Shown: positions 32,758 to 51,369, counted from the first letter of the stretch. The stretch is DNA of 60,000 bases from Polytrichum commune (GCA_950295325.1 OX485804.1:68426033-68486032); one strand, 5' to 3'. The notes: generated by a model not told the origin, from the letters alone. Made by a program: numbers and translations.

Positions 32758-35384
32758 TCCTTATTAGGCATATTCGGTTGTACTCAATGTAAGGCTCCGA
32801 AGGATGCCAAAGTACACAGATACCACAGTTTTGGTTTTCAGATTAAGCGATCTACCTCTCAATAATAGTGTCTGATTACTAACCTAATATGTTTGGCATT
32901 ATAATATACGTTTTGATACACTTGAAAGATGTGCATTTGAATCATACACGCATTACCATAAGGTGTTTCGTGGTTTGGCAATGTGTTGCCTAAGTACACG
33001 TACTTTGGATGAAATAGTTGTCGACAATCTTTATAATTCCAAGAGGTTCCAAACACCTCCGAGCACAACCATTATAACACTTATTGTTAGACACTATTCA
33101 AATGAGTTCATGTTTCTATATTCCTTTTCTGTTGTTAAAAAACAAACCTTCAAGCACGGCACATTGATTGTCTTTGAAACACACGAACCCGCTCTTAGGG
33201 GATGCACTCTTTGTAAACCACTCATACCACTTGCATCTCGTGAAGTAATGAACAAAATATCATTTTTTATGTCAACATTCATTGTTAATCTTATTTTACG
33301 CATAATAATACATTTAAATTATAGTTTGTAAGTATATCAAACTCCATCATCTAGATACGAGTACCTTTAAATATATATACCACATTAGTGTTTTTTTTAT
33401 TTGATATATCTATTCAAAATTATTACAAGGGTTTTGGAGCCTGGGGACAATTATCTCAACTTTATTCCTCTATGTTTGTTCCCATCCACTCTCGCACCTT
33501 TTCTTCATACATCTCGAGATTAAAGCAACTTTGTGTGTGTGTGTGTGTGTTTAATTTTTACTTTGGAGTAGGAGTCATGTTCCATGATATTGTAGTTGCG
33601 ATTGTAATATATTTTTAAGAATATATTATGTGCTTGATTTGATGGAGAAACGAGCAAGTTGTGGCCGATCAAAGTTTCGGGGTCCCTTGGAACTAGCACA
33701 ACCTCTCAACCATGTGCTAAGAGGGACTATGCATGACTTAAGGGATCGAAAAAGACTATGTGAAATCCAAGTGTACAATATGACATGTTAATGAGAGATT
33801 CATTAGCCTTTAGTAGTTTAGGGTTTTCTTCAATATGTTTAGATTAGCTCTGAACATGCACTAAGTCTCTTGGTGTGTGTTAATATGTTACACGTAATTA
33901 GAAAAAGGTTCATTTTCATTTTCATTTTCACATGGTTTTGATGCTTTTTCATGATCCTAGTCAATACACGGTAGACACATGGATTAGAATACTAAAGCTT
34001 TGGATTTTTTTGAACAAGTGATTATGTCTAAAAACATTACATTATTATTGCAATTTTGTGCGACATCAAACAATGTGTATTCAATTGGTGGAAGTGACGA
34101 CATGAGGAGCTAGAGCAACTATTGTTATTTTCAATAATAAGCAAAATGCAACAATGACTCTACGGGAACAAGATTGCGAGAATTATAGAATATGTTCTAA
34201 TGAAATATAATCACCTTCGAATAAACCCCCCCCCCTCCGCCTATCACGAACCAAGTAGAACATCAGGATCAACGGTTAGCACATTTAACCCCTAGTAAAT
34301 GTTAATAGGCTTATATATGACCTCAAGTTTAAAACAACTCTTATTGGTATACTCAATATATTAAGAATAGCATGATACTTAGTCAAAAGTTAGGTAGGGC
34401 AATGAAGAATATTCCCCAAAGAAAAATGGAAAAGATAATAATTAACATGTTTGGGGATTTTTTATGTGGGAAGAGGGTTACACCGTTTGATCAGGCCATG
34501 CGCCCAAATTTGCACAAACCAATACGATAGTGAATTGTGCAGCGACATCTGACCAAACCAACAACAATTTATATTTGATAGGGAAGTATTCATTTTTTTC
34601 ACTCCAAAAGAAGGTTGTCAATGTTGCTCGGTGAACACCTCCTATAAAGTTTGCTATCATCTACACGAGCATGACACATGAACAACTACACAAAATTATG
34701 AATTACATAGACTTCAAACAACTGACATGTGTATGGTTCATATTTCATCGAGCTCTTAGTTTGAACAATGTAGAAATTTGGAGGTTAAACTCATTTAGGT
34801 TCTTGTTTATTAGTTCTCTTAACACCATGTATGTAGTGGAGTATAAATGATCCCCCTCCCCCTCCCTTACAAACAACATGTTGGTGTAGGTTGGTATGGC
34901 TAGAAAACAAAGACTTGAGGCTTTGCCTTATGGATTGATTAATGGTGATTGGTTGGACTTGTTTCATGTCTTAGTGTATCAAGAGAAATATGAATGGTTG
35001 ACATCGTAGAGATATTATTGGCAATGGATGTATGTTTATGACAAAACTAACAAACTTTTGTCATCCTAATTTGACATTGTTGATTTGAACGGTTCAACCA
35101 TATGTCATCCAAAAAGATTCATTATATTACGGTTGGTTCTTTGATACAAAATTGATCGATATTGTGTGTGTGTTCATCTTTCTTATGACTTAATAGTAAA
35201 GTTAGTCCCATTACAATAAAATCATGCAATATTGATGTTTCCAAATCAAAACCTCACCAATTGATAGTAGGTATTCACAAAATAACAATACGTTTTATGA
35301 AAAAACAAATTAGTTATCTTGACTAAATAAACAAACAAATAATAATAAAACTATATATATATATATATATAGTTGTGAATATGG
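32758..35384. other. Intergenic; (GT)n and (AT)n microsatellites
   Basis: No gene recognised. A 122-codon + frame (32963-33331) is low in charge and resembles no family I know. Simple repeats: (GT)n at 33529-33551, three TTTTCA units at 33911-33928, a C run at 34227, and (AT)n at 35351-35372. Confidence 0.4.
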
Positions 35385-36555
35385 CAATATGATTTGACAT
35401 GAAAACCAATAAGAAAAATAATCAATCCAAAGATTACAGAGTTAACTACAAATAACTATAATGTAAAATCAGATTGCACGAGGAACAAATATACAAACTA
35501 TCAAATTCAACATTCTCAAAATTCAATATATACAAAAGTATATAATCGTAGAGTAAACTTTCACATATATGGACTCTCTCATTAAACCTCATTACATGAA
35601 CCCATTCCATCAAAGGACAAAAAGCATGGGCCTAAAAAGATACCAATGAAACCAAGAACTCTATTAAAGGCATGTCCAATATAATATGCCAGGAAAGGAG
35701 TGGACGGAGCGGATGGATGAAATCCACCGCCAACCAAACGACAATGTTATTTGACATGAAAAACAATAAAACAATAGAAAATGATATAATTAACTATGAA
35801 GTATTATAACATATGTCACATAATACAAGGAAAAAATATACAAAATATTAAATTCATCATTTTCAAAATTGAATTCTACACAAGTTTAAATTTATTGGCT
35901 TTGTATGTAGGACAAAGACTATGCATCGATTTCTATGTTTCAAGAGCAAATTTCCTAACCACTTTGTGTTCACACTTGGACGTTACTTGATCTTGCTATT
36001 TTTGGTCCAGTTTATTTCATGTGGATTTTAAGTATAGTTACATACATCTAGTTAACTATAGCTGTTCCGTAAAATGTATTGAAAAATCTAGTTAACTATA
36101 GTTATTTTGGCAGTTGTTCGTTATTTATTTTAAAAATTATGGGTGATAAATGAGCAACTTTAGTCCTTGACCCACATTCGAGAAGAAGGTGCACAAAATC
36201 CAAGAATGATTTGGTTATAAGTATAATAAATAGCCATGAATTGGCATGAGCAAAATGGACAATTACAGTTATAGTCTTTCATAGTTTTACAGAGCCTCAC
36301 GGTTCTACCGTTTTCTTGTTATTTTTCTTCTATGTGTGCCCTCCATTGAGTAAACATGCACATATTTGGACACTCTCATTAAACCTCATCATATGGACCC
36401 CCTTCTATTTAGGGACAACTCATGGGCCTAAAAAAAGATGCTAATTAAACCGAGAAGTCTTCTGAGGGCAGATCCATTATAATCTGCCAGAAAAGGAGTG
36501 GACGGAGGGAGAGGGTGGACGGACGGAGTGGGTGGACGAGCGTCTACCGCCAGCC
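35385..36555 (+). repeat. Interleaved duplicated blocks upstream of the kinase gene
   Basis: Two blocks occur twice. Block A: 35385-35550 and 35746-35900, sharing TTTGACATGAAAA, AAATATACAAA and CATT(C/T)TCAAAATT. Block B: 35551-35745 and 36350-36555, sharing GAGTAAAC, TCATTAAACCTCAT, CATGGGCCTAAAAA, AAAGGAGTGGACGGA and CCGCCA(A/G)CCAAACGA. The second B copy merges into the GC-rich sequence before the kinase gene. Order is A-B-A'-spacer-B'. Confidence 0.7.
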
Positions 36556-38643
36556 AAACGAGAAGATGAGATCCGTCCGACTCGACGGACGAAAGAGAGA
36601 AACAACATTCCTGCTCGTCGATGCTCGGACGAGGATCGTCGTCTCTTTTGTGTCTCTCAGCAGCCCCCTGAGTGTCCGGGGCTGGCCGCTCAGCTCGCGG
36701 ATTTTCCAGCTTGGTTGCAGCGGGGGCAGGGCTATGGTGGACATTAGGGTTGGGGTTGGTGCGTCGAGTGCGGGGGGGAGTTGTGAGCATAACTTATTAG
36801 CCTGAGCTCGGACCGAATCGTCGACGAAGGAAGGCATCGGTACTTATTTAGGTAGGTATTTAGTCACTGGCAAACCGGGAACGATTGAAAGGCAGCTGCG
36901 AGTCCGTGCTCGGTTTGAAGGAGAGTTCCTGTTGAGTTCCCGTCGAGTACCTTCCCTCACGTACACCTTGTGGATGTGGAGGGAATTGAGTGTCACAACA
37001 GTAGCTATGGATGAGGAGGCCATGGAGCAAGGCTGGTGGTTGCGGCATGTGAAGCATGGCCGCTACTGGGGGTAACCACGGGGGAATTGGGGAATCTGTG
37101 GCGGTTTTAAAATGGTCAAGCAGCGCAGCTTCTTGTTCTTGTTGTTATAGTTCTGCTTCCTGAGCTCCATGGTGCAATCTCACGGCTGACGAGGGTACGT
37201 GCCCACTCTTGCACGTTCTCTTGCAACTCTTGCAAGTAAAAGGCCACAGGTCGCTTCTAATCCTCCAGCTAGAGGAATTGCTCTTGCAATTCCAGAGCTG
37301 TAGTAACAGTAGTTGTTTCTTGAGCTTTAGCTCTCCCTCTCTCTCTCCCTCCGGGAATACTAGGGCAGAGGAAAGAGTGCTATAGGAGAGCTTTTGATAC
37401 TGAAAGAAGCCTTCAGTTGGAATTGCGATGATAAGGAGGGGAACAACAAAACTATATATGTATTTGTGTTCTTATCCCACTTCCCCCTGTGTGTTTGACA
37501 TAGTCTATTGGAGGGCTTTTTCGCACTCTTGCATGTTCTCTCTGGAGTTCTGAGATTAGGCATATTTTGTTCATGTCATCTGTGGTTGCGAAGAGCATTG
37601 AGTGAGTTTGTGGCATGCGCTTCTGTTCCTTTTGGACAAGAAATGACATGCGGGCGCCATGCGTCAGTCTGATCATCAAACACTGGCTGCAGGGAATTGA
37701 CCTTTTCTGAGGCAATCTTTCCTCGTAAATAGTATACAGTGAACCTTTCTGTCTCGACTAGCCTCTTACTTTCACAGTTCCGCAACTCGCGCCCTTGCAC
37801 AGAAAGACTTGGTTATTGCTTAGGCAGAGTCAAATTCCTGTACAAAACTTGCCCGAGTGTCAGCCCGTTTTAGATTTTGAGTGCCGTTGTTGAAGCGACG
37901 AGTTTTGACTTGTCTAGCCATTTATCGTATCTCAAAGGTATGGGTTGCGAGTACGGTGGCGTGTACCGACATGTAATATGGCTTTGGCTGAAAGTTTACT
38001 TCCAACTATTTTGATGAGTGTTGTCTAGATTCTTCTTCAATCCTGTCAGCCATGTGACAGCTGAGTCGGATGGATGGATTGTATACTACTCTTCAGGGAG
38101 GCGCATGTGTGGTAACCTTTTCCGTAACGTGACGAAGAAGAATTTGCCGTAACCGTTGGTTCATCTTCCATTCACGCAGTATTGGAGGCGGATCAAACTA
38201 TAAACACAGCACAGGTCATTTATCTCCTAGCATGCGGTGCTTCGGATTCATCCATCACAAGTCTAGGAGCTTACCACGTGTGTCTAAATTCTTCCAGTCC
38301 CTCTGACGAGATTGTTGTTACTGGAACGGCGCAGGCAGCTTGTACAGTGAAGGATGCAGCTGAAGTTTATATTCTTTAAACTTATGGGGGGCTCAGAAGA
38401 TTGTAAAGCTGATCCTGGCAGGGACTCTTTATCAGCCTCCAATTTTGTCGCATTATTTTTCACCAAAGACCCGAGCTTGATATACTTCTACGCGCTGAAA
38501 TACAATCGCCTGGCTTCCCAAAGTTTTCTCATGAGTAATCCAAAGGACTAAAGCACTGGGTCCGCTCTGTCCTTACTGTATTATTGTGGGTTGCACTACT
38601 CCCTTCAATTACAAGGACAGAGAAGCTGAGGAAAGCAGCAGCA
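36556..38643 (+). promoter_or_regulatory. Upstream and probable 5' leader region of the kinase gene
   Basis: Composition changes from AT-rich to about balanced at 36480 and stays so up to the kinase start codon, which fits promoter plus long 5' untranslated sequence. CT-rich tracts (CTCTCCCTCTCTCTCTCCC at 37330-37350), common in plant leaders, are present. Short frames here (36428-36837, 37452-37800, 38182-38379) carry no recognisable domain. No clear TATA box was identified. An upstream non-coding exon is possible. Confidence 0.4.
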
Positions 38644-43681
<5,038 letters not shown>

Positions 43682-46480
43682 TGGTAGAATCAATTGTGTC
43701 ATGTTCGGTCTGTAATTGAAGAATTTAGATTTAACTTCAGCTTCGGTGTGACAGCCTTAGTGGCTTTGCGATCCATTCTTGCAATTTTTTCATCGAAGTT
43801 CAATTTTAGTTAGTGCAAAATATGACACAGCAATGGATTGGCATTCCTAAGTCTCACAACTCTTTGCATGAGGTGTGAATGAGCTTATGCTATGCTCCAA
43901 GTAGAAATCAGGTACTTCATTGCAATATCTTTAAAGCAAGAGATGGCCCTTAGTCAAGAGAGGCCACATTCTTTAGAACGAATCTGGCAATTGGACCTTA
44001 CTTGAAGGCCTTGCTGAATGTGGCTTGCTAATTGCGGTATGAACCAAAGGGGACTGTGTTGTGTAATGAACAATTCTAACGGCTGTCCCTATTTATAGAC
44101 ATTTAAGACACTTGCATTCTGAAAGCATGACACTACTTGTGTTGGCAATTGATTTGGCCAAGTTTCGAACAATCTGCAATGCATGTTTCGTTCACTATAT
44201 AGACAACAATTTCACTAGATGTTGTGAACAATTTCATGAGTTGGTGCCCCATGTTCACAACTTTACAAAATTAAATTCATGAAATGTATAATTTTATTTC
44301 ACAAAGAATAATACATCATGTATAAGATTCTCCTAATTGCTCCTCATGACTAGCTCTACCAAAATTTTGATTGACCTCTCTTATCCAACCTTGGATCATG
44401 CTTGTAGAGATTGCTTCGGTGTACACTAATCAAAGACTAGGGAAGAACCGGCCCTGCTTGCTTCTAGCTTTGAGGTACTGTAATGAAAGACCAAAGAATA
44501 ATCGATGTCAAGGAGAAAGGCTTCCATGTAAATACAAAGAAGAATAGCTCATGAGTGCACAAATCCAATATAATTGCAGCTAGATGATTTTGACATGATA
44601 GACAATGATAATAATTTGATAGAAGTAGTGGCCAAACTAGCTAAGAAAGGAAAGCAGCGGGGAGCCGAATGAACAACGAGAAGGCAAACAACGTGAAACT
44701 AGCAGGCAAGATGTTGAGAATTTGAGAATATGAAAACGGTTACCGCACATTTATGAAATTGGTTTCGAAGATTCACAAAATTGTTAGAGGTAAAGGTTCA
44801 CTATCATTAATTGAGGTGTGCCACATGTCAAGTCGGTTTAGAAGAATCATGAACTAATTTACAAGGTTCATGAAATCGGTAGAACTCTTTGGTAACATTG
44901 GTCGGAAGGTTCATGAACTAGCTTGGAACCTTGATGAAATTGAGTTTGCACTTCTACAAAGCCATCTTACCAAAGGAGTATTTTTCTTAGCAATTTTGAC
45001 CCTGAAACTAACATCAAAAAATTCCTAATCAATCTACATTGTTAGTGGTATATAGTGCCACTTGTGTATTAATGTCACATACCCTATTATAACACCTCCT
45101 TTAAGTTACACTAATGGCAAACAAGATTGACCATTAATATAACACATGACACTTGTCATTAGGATGCTCAATAATATCTGCCTCCTTGCCATTGTTCTGT
45201 TGCCTCCTCTTTGCCTCGTCATTTTGTAGACTTGAAGTTTCTTCGCCTAAAGCTTTTGGGGAATCCAACGACCTCTTTCCGGGCTCATACTTCTTTTCAA
45301 GCACTCAAACCACCATGGTAAGTCCAAACTACTCCAATTTTGTAGAAAAAGTTCAAACCTTAAAGTTGTGTGTTTTCATGAAGCGATGTGGTTGCTTGTG
45401 GGGACTGTGATTGAAGCTTTTTGGAGTTTTGGTATTGATTGCAAGCTTGCTTGTTCGGAGATTTCGGCTTGTGATCTCCTCATTGTTCTCGTAGTTGGGT
45501 CAGTGATCTCCTTATTTTGTCGAATTCAAGTTTTGCTAAAGTTTGAAGCTGGCAAGTTGTTTGTGGTTTGGATTGATGCTGAAGTATACACCTAAAACCT
45601 TTTGATGTGAAGTCCACAAGGTGGGTTCTAGTGAGCGAATGAGACGGGATCTACCTAGCGCAGGGAGAGGTGTGATTTATAAGAACCCACCCGGAAATCT
45701 GAGACATGTTGAAATTTAAAATAAATACAAGTTCAAATGTGTGCAATGTTCTTACATTCAGGAGTTTCTGAATTTGCGATTGTTGAAAGATCCCCGGTGC
45801 TCAAGTTCGCAATGCAGTTTAGGTTTGAGTGCAATTCCAACTCCACAGTCAATTCATGTTGTTGGATACTCATCAAATGTGTTGCATATTTGTGATATCG
45901 CAGAACAACTCAACCGATGAACGGGAAGAGCCGACCGCTCGGTACAAATGAACCGGTTGAGTTTGAGAAATTATTGGTTGAAGTTCAAGACTTCAGGAGA
46001 ATTACTGATCGTTTTAGAGGAACTTAAAGAATATACCTCAAATTCATAAAGAAAATCAGAAAGATGTCAACATGCAACCGGTTGGACTTAGAAGAAGCAC
46101 TCGGATCTCGACCGATTATGCCCAAAAATCTCCTCGGACACCGAACTCAACCAAGTGAGCTTATTCTTCCTGCCCGTGCGCCAGGTTTTTATGGGTGAAG
46201 AAAATCGGTCTTCTGAATGTAGGAATTATGAAGCTTCAGGAGTTTTATTAGGCGATGCTCGCTACTGAGGGGTGCTAATTCCAAGCAACGGAATGCAAGT
46301 GAAGCCTCGGTGAAGTGATTGGCACATGGGAAAAGCCATCAAGTCTTGTGGAATTATCGTAAAGAAAGAGCAACGAGGAAGGGTTGTGCTTTGTAGTACA
46401 TGTGGAGTGAGGAAATGCAAAGCAATTTTTCTCGTGTTCAATTAGGTTTTGTGGATTTCGTGAGTGGGATGATAGAGTAA
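43682..46480. other. Kinase 3' region and intergenic DNA
   Basis: The first 200-400 bp after the kinase stop are probably its 3' untranslated region. Beyond that no gene is recognised. A + frame at 45153-45410 begins with a hydrophobic, signal-like stretch but shows no domain and no clear exon neighbours. Confidence 0.4.
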
Positions 46481-47056
46481 GGGCCGGTTTACACCATGTA
46501 CCATGAAGTCGGACCATGCAAGATGGCCTTTTGTCCGTGGTCCGACTTGATGGTCCAACTTCCATGGTCTGATTACTTAGAAAACCATTTTACAGAGCCT
46601 TTTGGTCCCTCATTAGGTGCAAACCGAATGTGGACCAACAGGAATGACCATGCACCAAAAAGTGTATGTGCTTACTTTTTTTAAATATATGTCCAAAAAG
46701 AGCAGTCTTGAAAACATATTAATTTAAAATCAAGTTTGACCATTCTCTTGTCTTCTCTTGTCTTCATCTTCTCTTTCCCAAGAGGAAATTAATTAAAAAC
46801 ATATTATAACAACATTTCTCTGCCATGGGCCCCTATCTTTTTCTACCAAAGCACCTCTTTTGCTTCTCCCACCGCAGAACCCATTGGACCATGTTAGTGG
46901 ATAATGTAGGCCTTCAAATATGACTTTTGGGGACCTTGAACTCCATGGTCACTTTGACATTTTTTCCTTGGTGTAAATTGAAATGGTCCCACGACAAGTT
47001 CAACAACCTTTCTAGGGCCTTGGGACAACTTCATGGTCCATGGTGTAAACAACCCC
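46481..47056. mobile_element. Tourist-like MITE with perfect TAA target duplication
   Basis: 576 bp. The left end reads GGGCCGGTTTACACCATG then TACCATGAAGT. The right end, reversed, reads GGGGTTGTTTACACCATG then GACCATGAAGT. Flanks are TAA at 46478-46480 and TAA at 47057-47059. GGG(C/G) ends and a TWA duplication point to the PIF/Harbinger superfamily. CCATGGTC-type words recur throughout the ends, giving extended pairing. No ORF of its own. It differs in end sequence from the GGGCCACTTCACAC family, so it is a second MITE family. Confidence 0.85.
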
Positions 47057-49426
47057 TAAGGAAAGCATGTGAAGTATCGCAAGGAACACATTTACGGTGC
47101 AACTGGATTCATTGATTCAAATACACATTTGTCAATAAAATTTGTGCATGGCTTGATTGTATTCTTATTGCGCATTGCTAGATTTTCATGTTGCAAATGC
47201 ATTGGTCACACTACCTTCTTGCATACCAAAACATACAACAATCATCTCAAGTGTCTCCCAAATGTCATGTTAAATGTCATAATGTAAATGATTTTGCACA
47301 TCAAAAAGCTACAACTAAATATGATATTTAGTGTCACTTATTATTCGTAATTACGCAATGCTATATCTACACATTGTATTTCTCATATTTTACCAACAAA
47401 TGTTAAATTGGTTGTTTGGACAATATAGAACATCAACAACTCTACTTGGTAAAAAAATATACATCAATAGTAAATAGACATAGCATCGTGAAATTCCAAT
47501 AGTAAGTACACTTTTCTTAACAAATATTATCAAGTTGACAATTAGTGGATGTGGCATTACTAGACTTCTAGGCATCTAAAAAATTTGTGTGGATTGGCAC
47601 ATAAATGCACAAAAAAAAAACAATGTGATGTTTTATGATAATTGTTTGGTAGGTGTCACACCATTCACAAGAACATGTGAATTGTTGTCATGGATGTGAA
47701 AGGTTGTGAGATCATATTTTGTCATGGATTTCATCATGGGCCGCAAACCCAATAATAAAACGCAATGCCCCAATGCTACAAAATTGACCATCCAAAGGAA
47801 ATTATTATGACGAATGATGTGGCCACCATGTATGAATAACAAGAAGTTCTAGAAGAATGCGATGCCAATTGGGAGCTGAACTTTACAAAAAAACAATTTG
47901 GTGATTTGGAGTTAATGAGAGGGAACGAGGCTCTTTTTTGAATGAGAAGTTCCCATGCTTGTGGAGAAGCGGAAGGGTTTGGAGAAGGACACCTAGGCTA
48001 TGACTTGGATTGAATGGTATCATCTTGCACCCTACAAACACATGCAACAAGACAATCTATTGTATAAGAGTTTGTAGACTTGCATTTTGCAATTTGTAAA
48101 AAACTATATAGTTGGGTTTCTTCAACTTGCATTACAAGCCGCAAAGCCAAAAGTAAGATGGTAGTAAAGGGGGGGGGGGGGATCAAACATTAATTCCACA
48201 CTATTTTGGTCCAACTGCAAACTATGGAGAGGAATTGCAATTTTGTTGAAAGCCACAAGGTCATTGCCTGCATGGTGACATATTGGAAGACATCCAACAA
48301 GATGTTAGAGACATGCATGCGAGGATTACATTTGCAAATGGCCACATGCAAGTCAAAGGCAACACCATGGGGCAAAGGGGGGTGGGGGAGGGGGGAATGG
48401 GGAAGACTAATCATGGTCACAACTAAGGACCAACAAATATTGAATGAATGTGCATATTTTTCTTTGATGGAGCTCAAATTTGGGTGAGAAGCAACTTGCC
48501 CAAAGTCACATTGTTGGAATATTTGATCCATGCCTCATGAACTTGCAAATAGCAAGTCGGAGCTCAAATGGGCAACAATATTGTTCAAGGCTCATTGCCA
48601 AATAGTCCACGATGTTTCCGCCTAGCATGATGGGGTTGTAATTGATACATACAGGAGGAGCTTCTCCTTACTTACACTTTAGCAGTGGATTCAGCCAAGA
48701 GCACCACTACCGAGTGGCGGTTGGATATCACAAGGACAAGGGCCTTGGCCCAACAAGAAACATATTTGACAGTTTGTCATTCATGCTAACAACAAGTAGC
48801 TGAGCCCCCCTCCACAGTTATGAGAATTGCCATGAATAATGAAGATAAATTTATTACCTACAATCATATTGATTATGGCCTTTTATGTTCATTATATAAA
48901 GTGGCCCGTTGCAAGAACATTGAGAAATATAATGGGACAAATTTTCCCCCCTTCAAAACTTTGACATCTGTATGTACATAAGACTGTTGATCTATAAAAA
49001 TTTACACTATTGATTCCTCATTGATCCTCCCCATCACTCCCCCTCCCTCAAAACTTCTCAATTCTAATCTTATGACATCCATGACAACCTATCACATGTG
49101 TTAAAGACCGATGATTGGAAAATAAAGATTCCATTTATTCTATTCACCTTTTACTCTTTCCACAAAACAAAGGTAATTTCACATGTATTAGAGACCACTA
49201 ATTAGGGAGAAATTTGCAAGTTCTTATCCACAAGGTCACTTCTATTACCGCCGGGTTGGTGCCCAACATGGCCCAATCTACCATATGTAGGACAACGATG
49301 ATTTTTATATCTTCTCAAGTTGCCATGTGGGATTCAATTATTGTCTCAGCCATAGCATGCATGCCACGTCAGCAGTCCCGATTTGAATTCATTTTGGACG
49401 AAATCATCCTAGACGAACTTGGGTAA
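47057..49426. other. Intergenic; R4 repeat partner and simple repeats
   Basis: 47100-47600 is the partner of R4 at 29260-29680. A G run lies at 48171-48181 and a G-rich tract at 48375-48400. Open frames at 48190-48531 on both strands are not recognisable. No gene supported. Confidence 0.4.
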
Positions 49427-49652
49427 TAAAACTCTCTTCCATTGTAGCAGCGGGCGCGGGTCGCCTGCTGGGAAGCCCCTAACCGGCCCGGCCCGTCCTA
49501 GATCGACCCGGCCTCGATACCCTAAGCAAGAAGCCCGGCAGCACGAAGGCACTCCAGGCGAGAAAGAGAGAGATAGCGCGCGGGCTCGAAGGCTGAAGAA
49601 ATCTTCGGAGGCCGAACAACGGAGCTGCATTTCGCCCAAATTTTGGAAGCTT
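49427..49652 (+). promoter_or_regulatory. GC-rich 5' block of SmD1, shared with IspD
   Basis: Ends 59 bp before the SmD1 start codon. Matches 55268-55490 in order: ACTCTC, GCAGCGGGCGCGGGT, GGCCCGGCCC, GACCC(G/A)GCCTCGATA, AAGAAGCCCGGCA, GAGAGAAAGAGAGAGA, GGCTGAAGA, GCCGAACAA and GCCCAAATTTTGG. It is far more GC-rich than its surroundings and should contain the transcription start. It is either a promoter/leader duplicated between the two genes or a mobile sequence with promoter function. The open frames across it are composition effects. Confidence 0.7.
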
Positions 49653-49710
49653 TTGTTATTGAAGTTCCTTTCTCTCAAAAGCAAGCAAGTGAGAAAGGAA
49701 GTCAGGCACC

Positions 49711-51369
49711 ATGAAGCTCGTCAGGTACGTTACGTGTTTTGTTTTTGGTGAGACCTGATTGTGGGGAGGTTTTTAATTTCTTCTTCCTGTTTTGTTTCGT
49801 GTTTCCTCTAGTGGAGAAATCCTAAAGTGAGAGGAAGGCTTGGAATATGGCGTGCGCAGGTTTCTGATGAAATTGAACAATGAGACGGTATCCATAGAGC
49901 TCAAGAATGGCACCATTGTGCACGGCACGATCACCGGTACGCGTTCCTCTTCGTTGTGACCCTTGCTGTTTTGGGATCATCAATCTGTAAAGAATGCAGC
50001 AGGGGCGTTGTTTTTGAATGCAGCTCATGCCGTTTGTTGGTTACCTTAGTTCAGTATGGTTGCATAAACCCTAGGGTTTGAGGGTTTCTGTGGGAGGGGG
50101 TTTTCCCTCATGGGTTCCTTTTGCTTTGCGAGAGCGTCTCTATCTATTTTCTCTGTTATTTCCACTTCTATTTTAATGTTCCGAAAAGCGACCTCCATTT
50201 TGTTGAATTCTAGAACTGCAAATGGGAATTGTTTGTGCATTAGGGTTATGTATATCTTCTGTAGCTTTTTTCTTGCCGTGTTGAGGAGGGATATAGGAAA
50301 TTTTGGATATGTAAGTGCTGTGTCTTGCTGGAACTCAAGAGTCTTATAGCATTGCAATTACATCAGTCTTTGGAAGCAAGAGCTTAAGTTCAAATGGTGG
50401 ATTGTAATGGGTATTGTGATGCAGGAGTGGATATTAGTATGAACACACACTTGAAGTCAGTGAAGCTTACATTGAAAGGGAAGGTCCCAGTTACCCTGGA
50501 CCATCTCAGCATTCGTGGCAACAACATCCGATATTATATCTTGCCTGATAGCTTGAATCTCGACACACTTCTTGTGGATGATACTCCTCGCGTGAAAGCA
50601 AAGAAACCCACTGCAGGTATGCATCGGCCATCTAATTTCAGTTTGTCAGGTCTAGCATTCTTTCGAATGTTGCAGGCCCTCTTTGGGGTTCAGTAGTTTT
50701 GGGAACTTTGACCATGAAATTTGTGAGGAGATAAGATAAACGCTCTGTAAATGATGCTTACATTTACAGAGCTCCTGTAAAAGTTCTAGATTTTCCTTTT
50801 GCATATGTAAATGCTGTCCAGTTATCGAAGACAAAATGCCAACCAAAAGCTGGCTCATGGGGTTTTGCTTCAAGGGTTTTTTAATTGAAAGAGCAAAAAT
50901 TATCACAAAAACAGCTCTTGCCTGAAATCTGTGTAGTGAATCCCTCAGTTCCTTCAACATGATTATAAGAATGAGTCAAAGGATGGAAGAAAGTACCCAA
51001 GATGGTCAAATTTGTAAAAAATGGCCTTTGCCCAGGGTTAGCTCATTATAGGGCCTCTGCAATGCATGGATGTGACAGTTCTAGGATGCTTTCAATGTCA
51101 GCATAAATTTGTGCTCTTGCCAGGAAAGCATGTCAGGCATTGGTTTCTAATTTGCATAATCAGGAATTTGAGTGTAGATGCTTATATTGCATCTGAGGAA
51201 ATCCCCAATAGTTGTGATTGATGGATAATCTAGTTCAAGCTATTATCTGCTTTGGAGGTGTTTCTTGGACTGCCATTTAGAAATGTCGCTGCTCTTATGT
51301 GCTGCAGGCAAACCAGTGGGAAGGGGACGAGGACGTGGTCGCGGTAGGGGACGTGGACGCGGGAGATAG
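49711..51369 (+). CDS. SmD1: Small nuclear ribonucleoprotein SmD1
   Basis: Exons 49711-49724, 49860-49936, 50425-50616 and 51308-51369 give 114 residues, the normal size for plant SmD1. The first coding exon holds only MKLV plus part of Arg5. The Sm fold follows: [20 protein letters not shown] and [12 protein letters not shown] (Sm1), then [13 protein letters not shown] (Sm2, with the Asn used for uridine contact in the family). Residues 99-114 are eight Gly-Arg pairs, the tail that in this family is symmetrically dimethylated and read by SMN. SmD1 is part of the seven-member ring on U1, U2, U4 and U5 snRNA and acts in nuclear pre-mRNA splicing after cytoplasmic assembly. Introns are 135, 488 and 691 bp. 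All splice phases agree. The upstream GC-rich block is shared with IspD 6 kb downstream. Confidence 0.97.
50066..50079. promoter_or_regulatory. Palindromic telo-box-like motif in SmD1 intron 2
   Basis: AAACCCTAGGGTTT is a perfect 14-bp palindrome made of two AAACCCTA telo-box halves. Telo boxes occur in promoters and first introns of plant housekeeping genes and bind telobox factors. Function here is inference only. Confidence 0.35.

Noticed and set aside
32963-33331. 122-codon + strand gene
   Set aside because: No recognisable domain, no exon neighbours and AT-driven composition.
49409-49751. Open frames on both strands upstream of SmD1
   Set aside because: They exist because the block is GC-rich and stop-poor. 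The homologous block before IspD does not keep the same protein.
50066-50079. Interstitial telomere repeat
   Set aside because: Only one inverted pair of AAACCCTA units, not a tandem array. Kept only as a telo-box-like motif.
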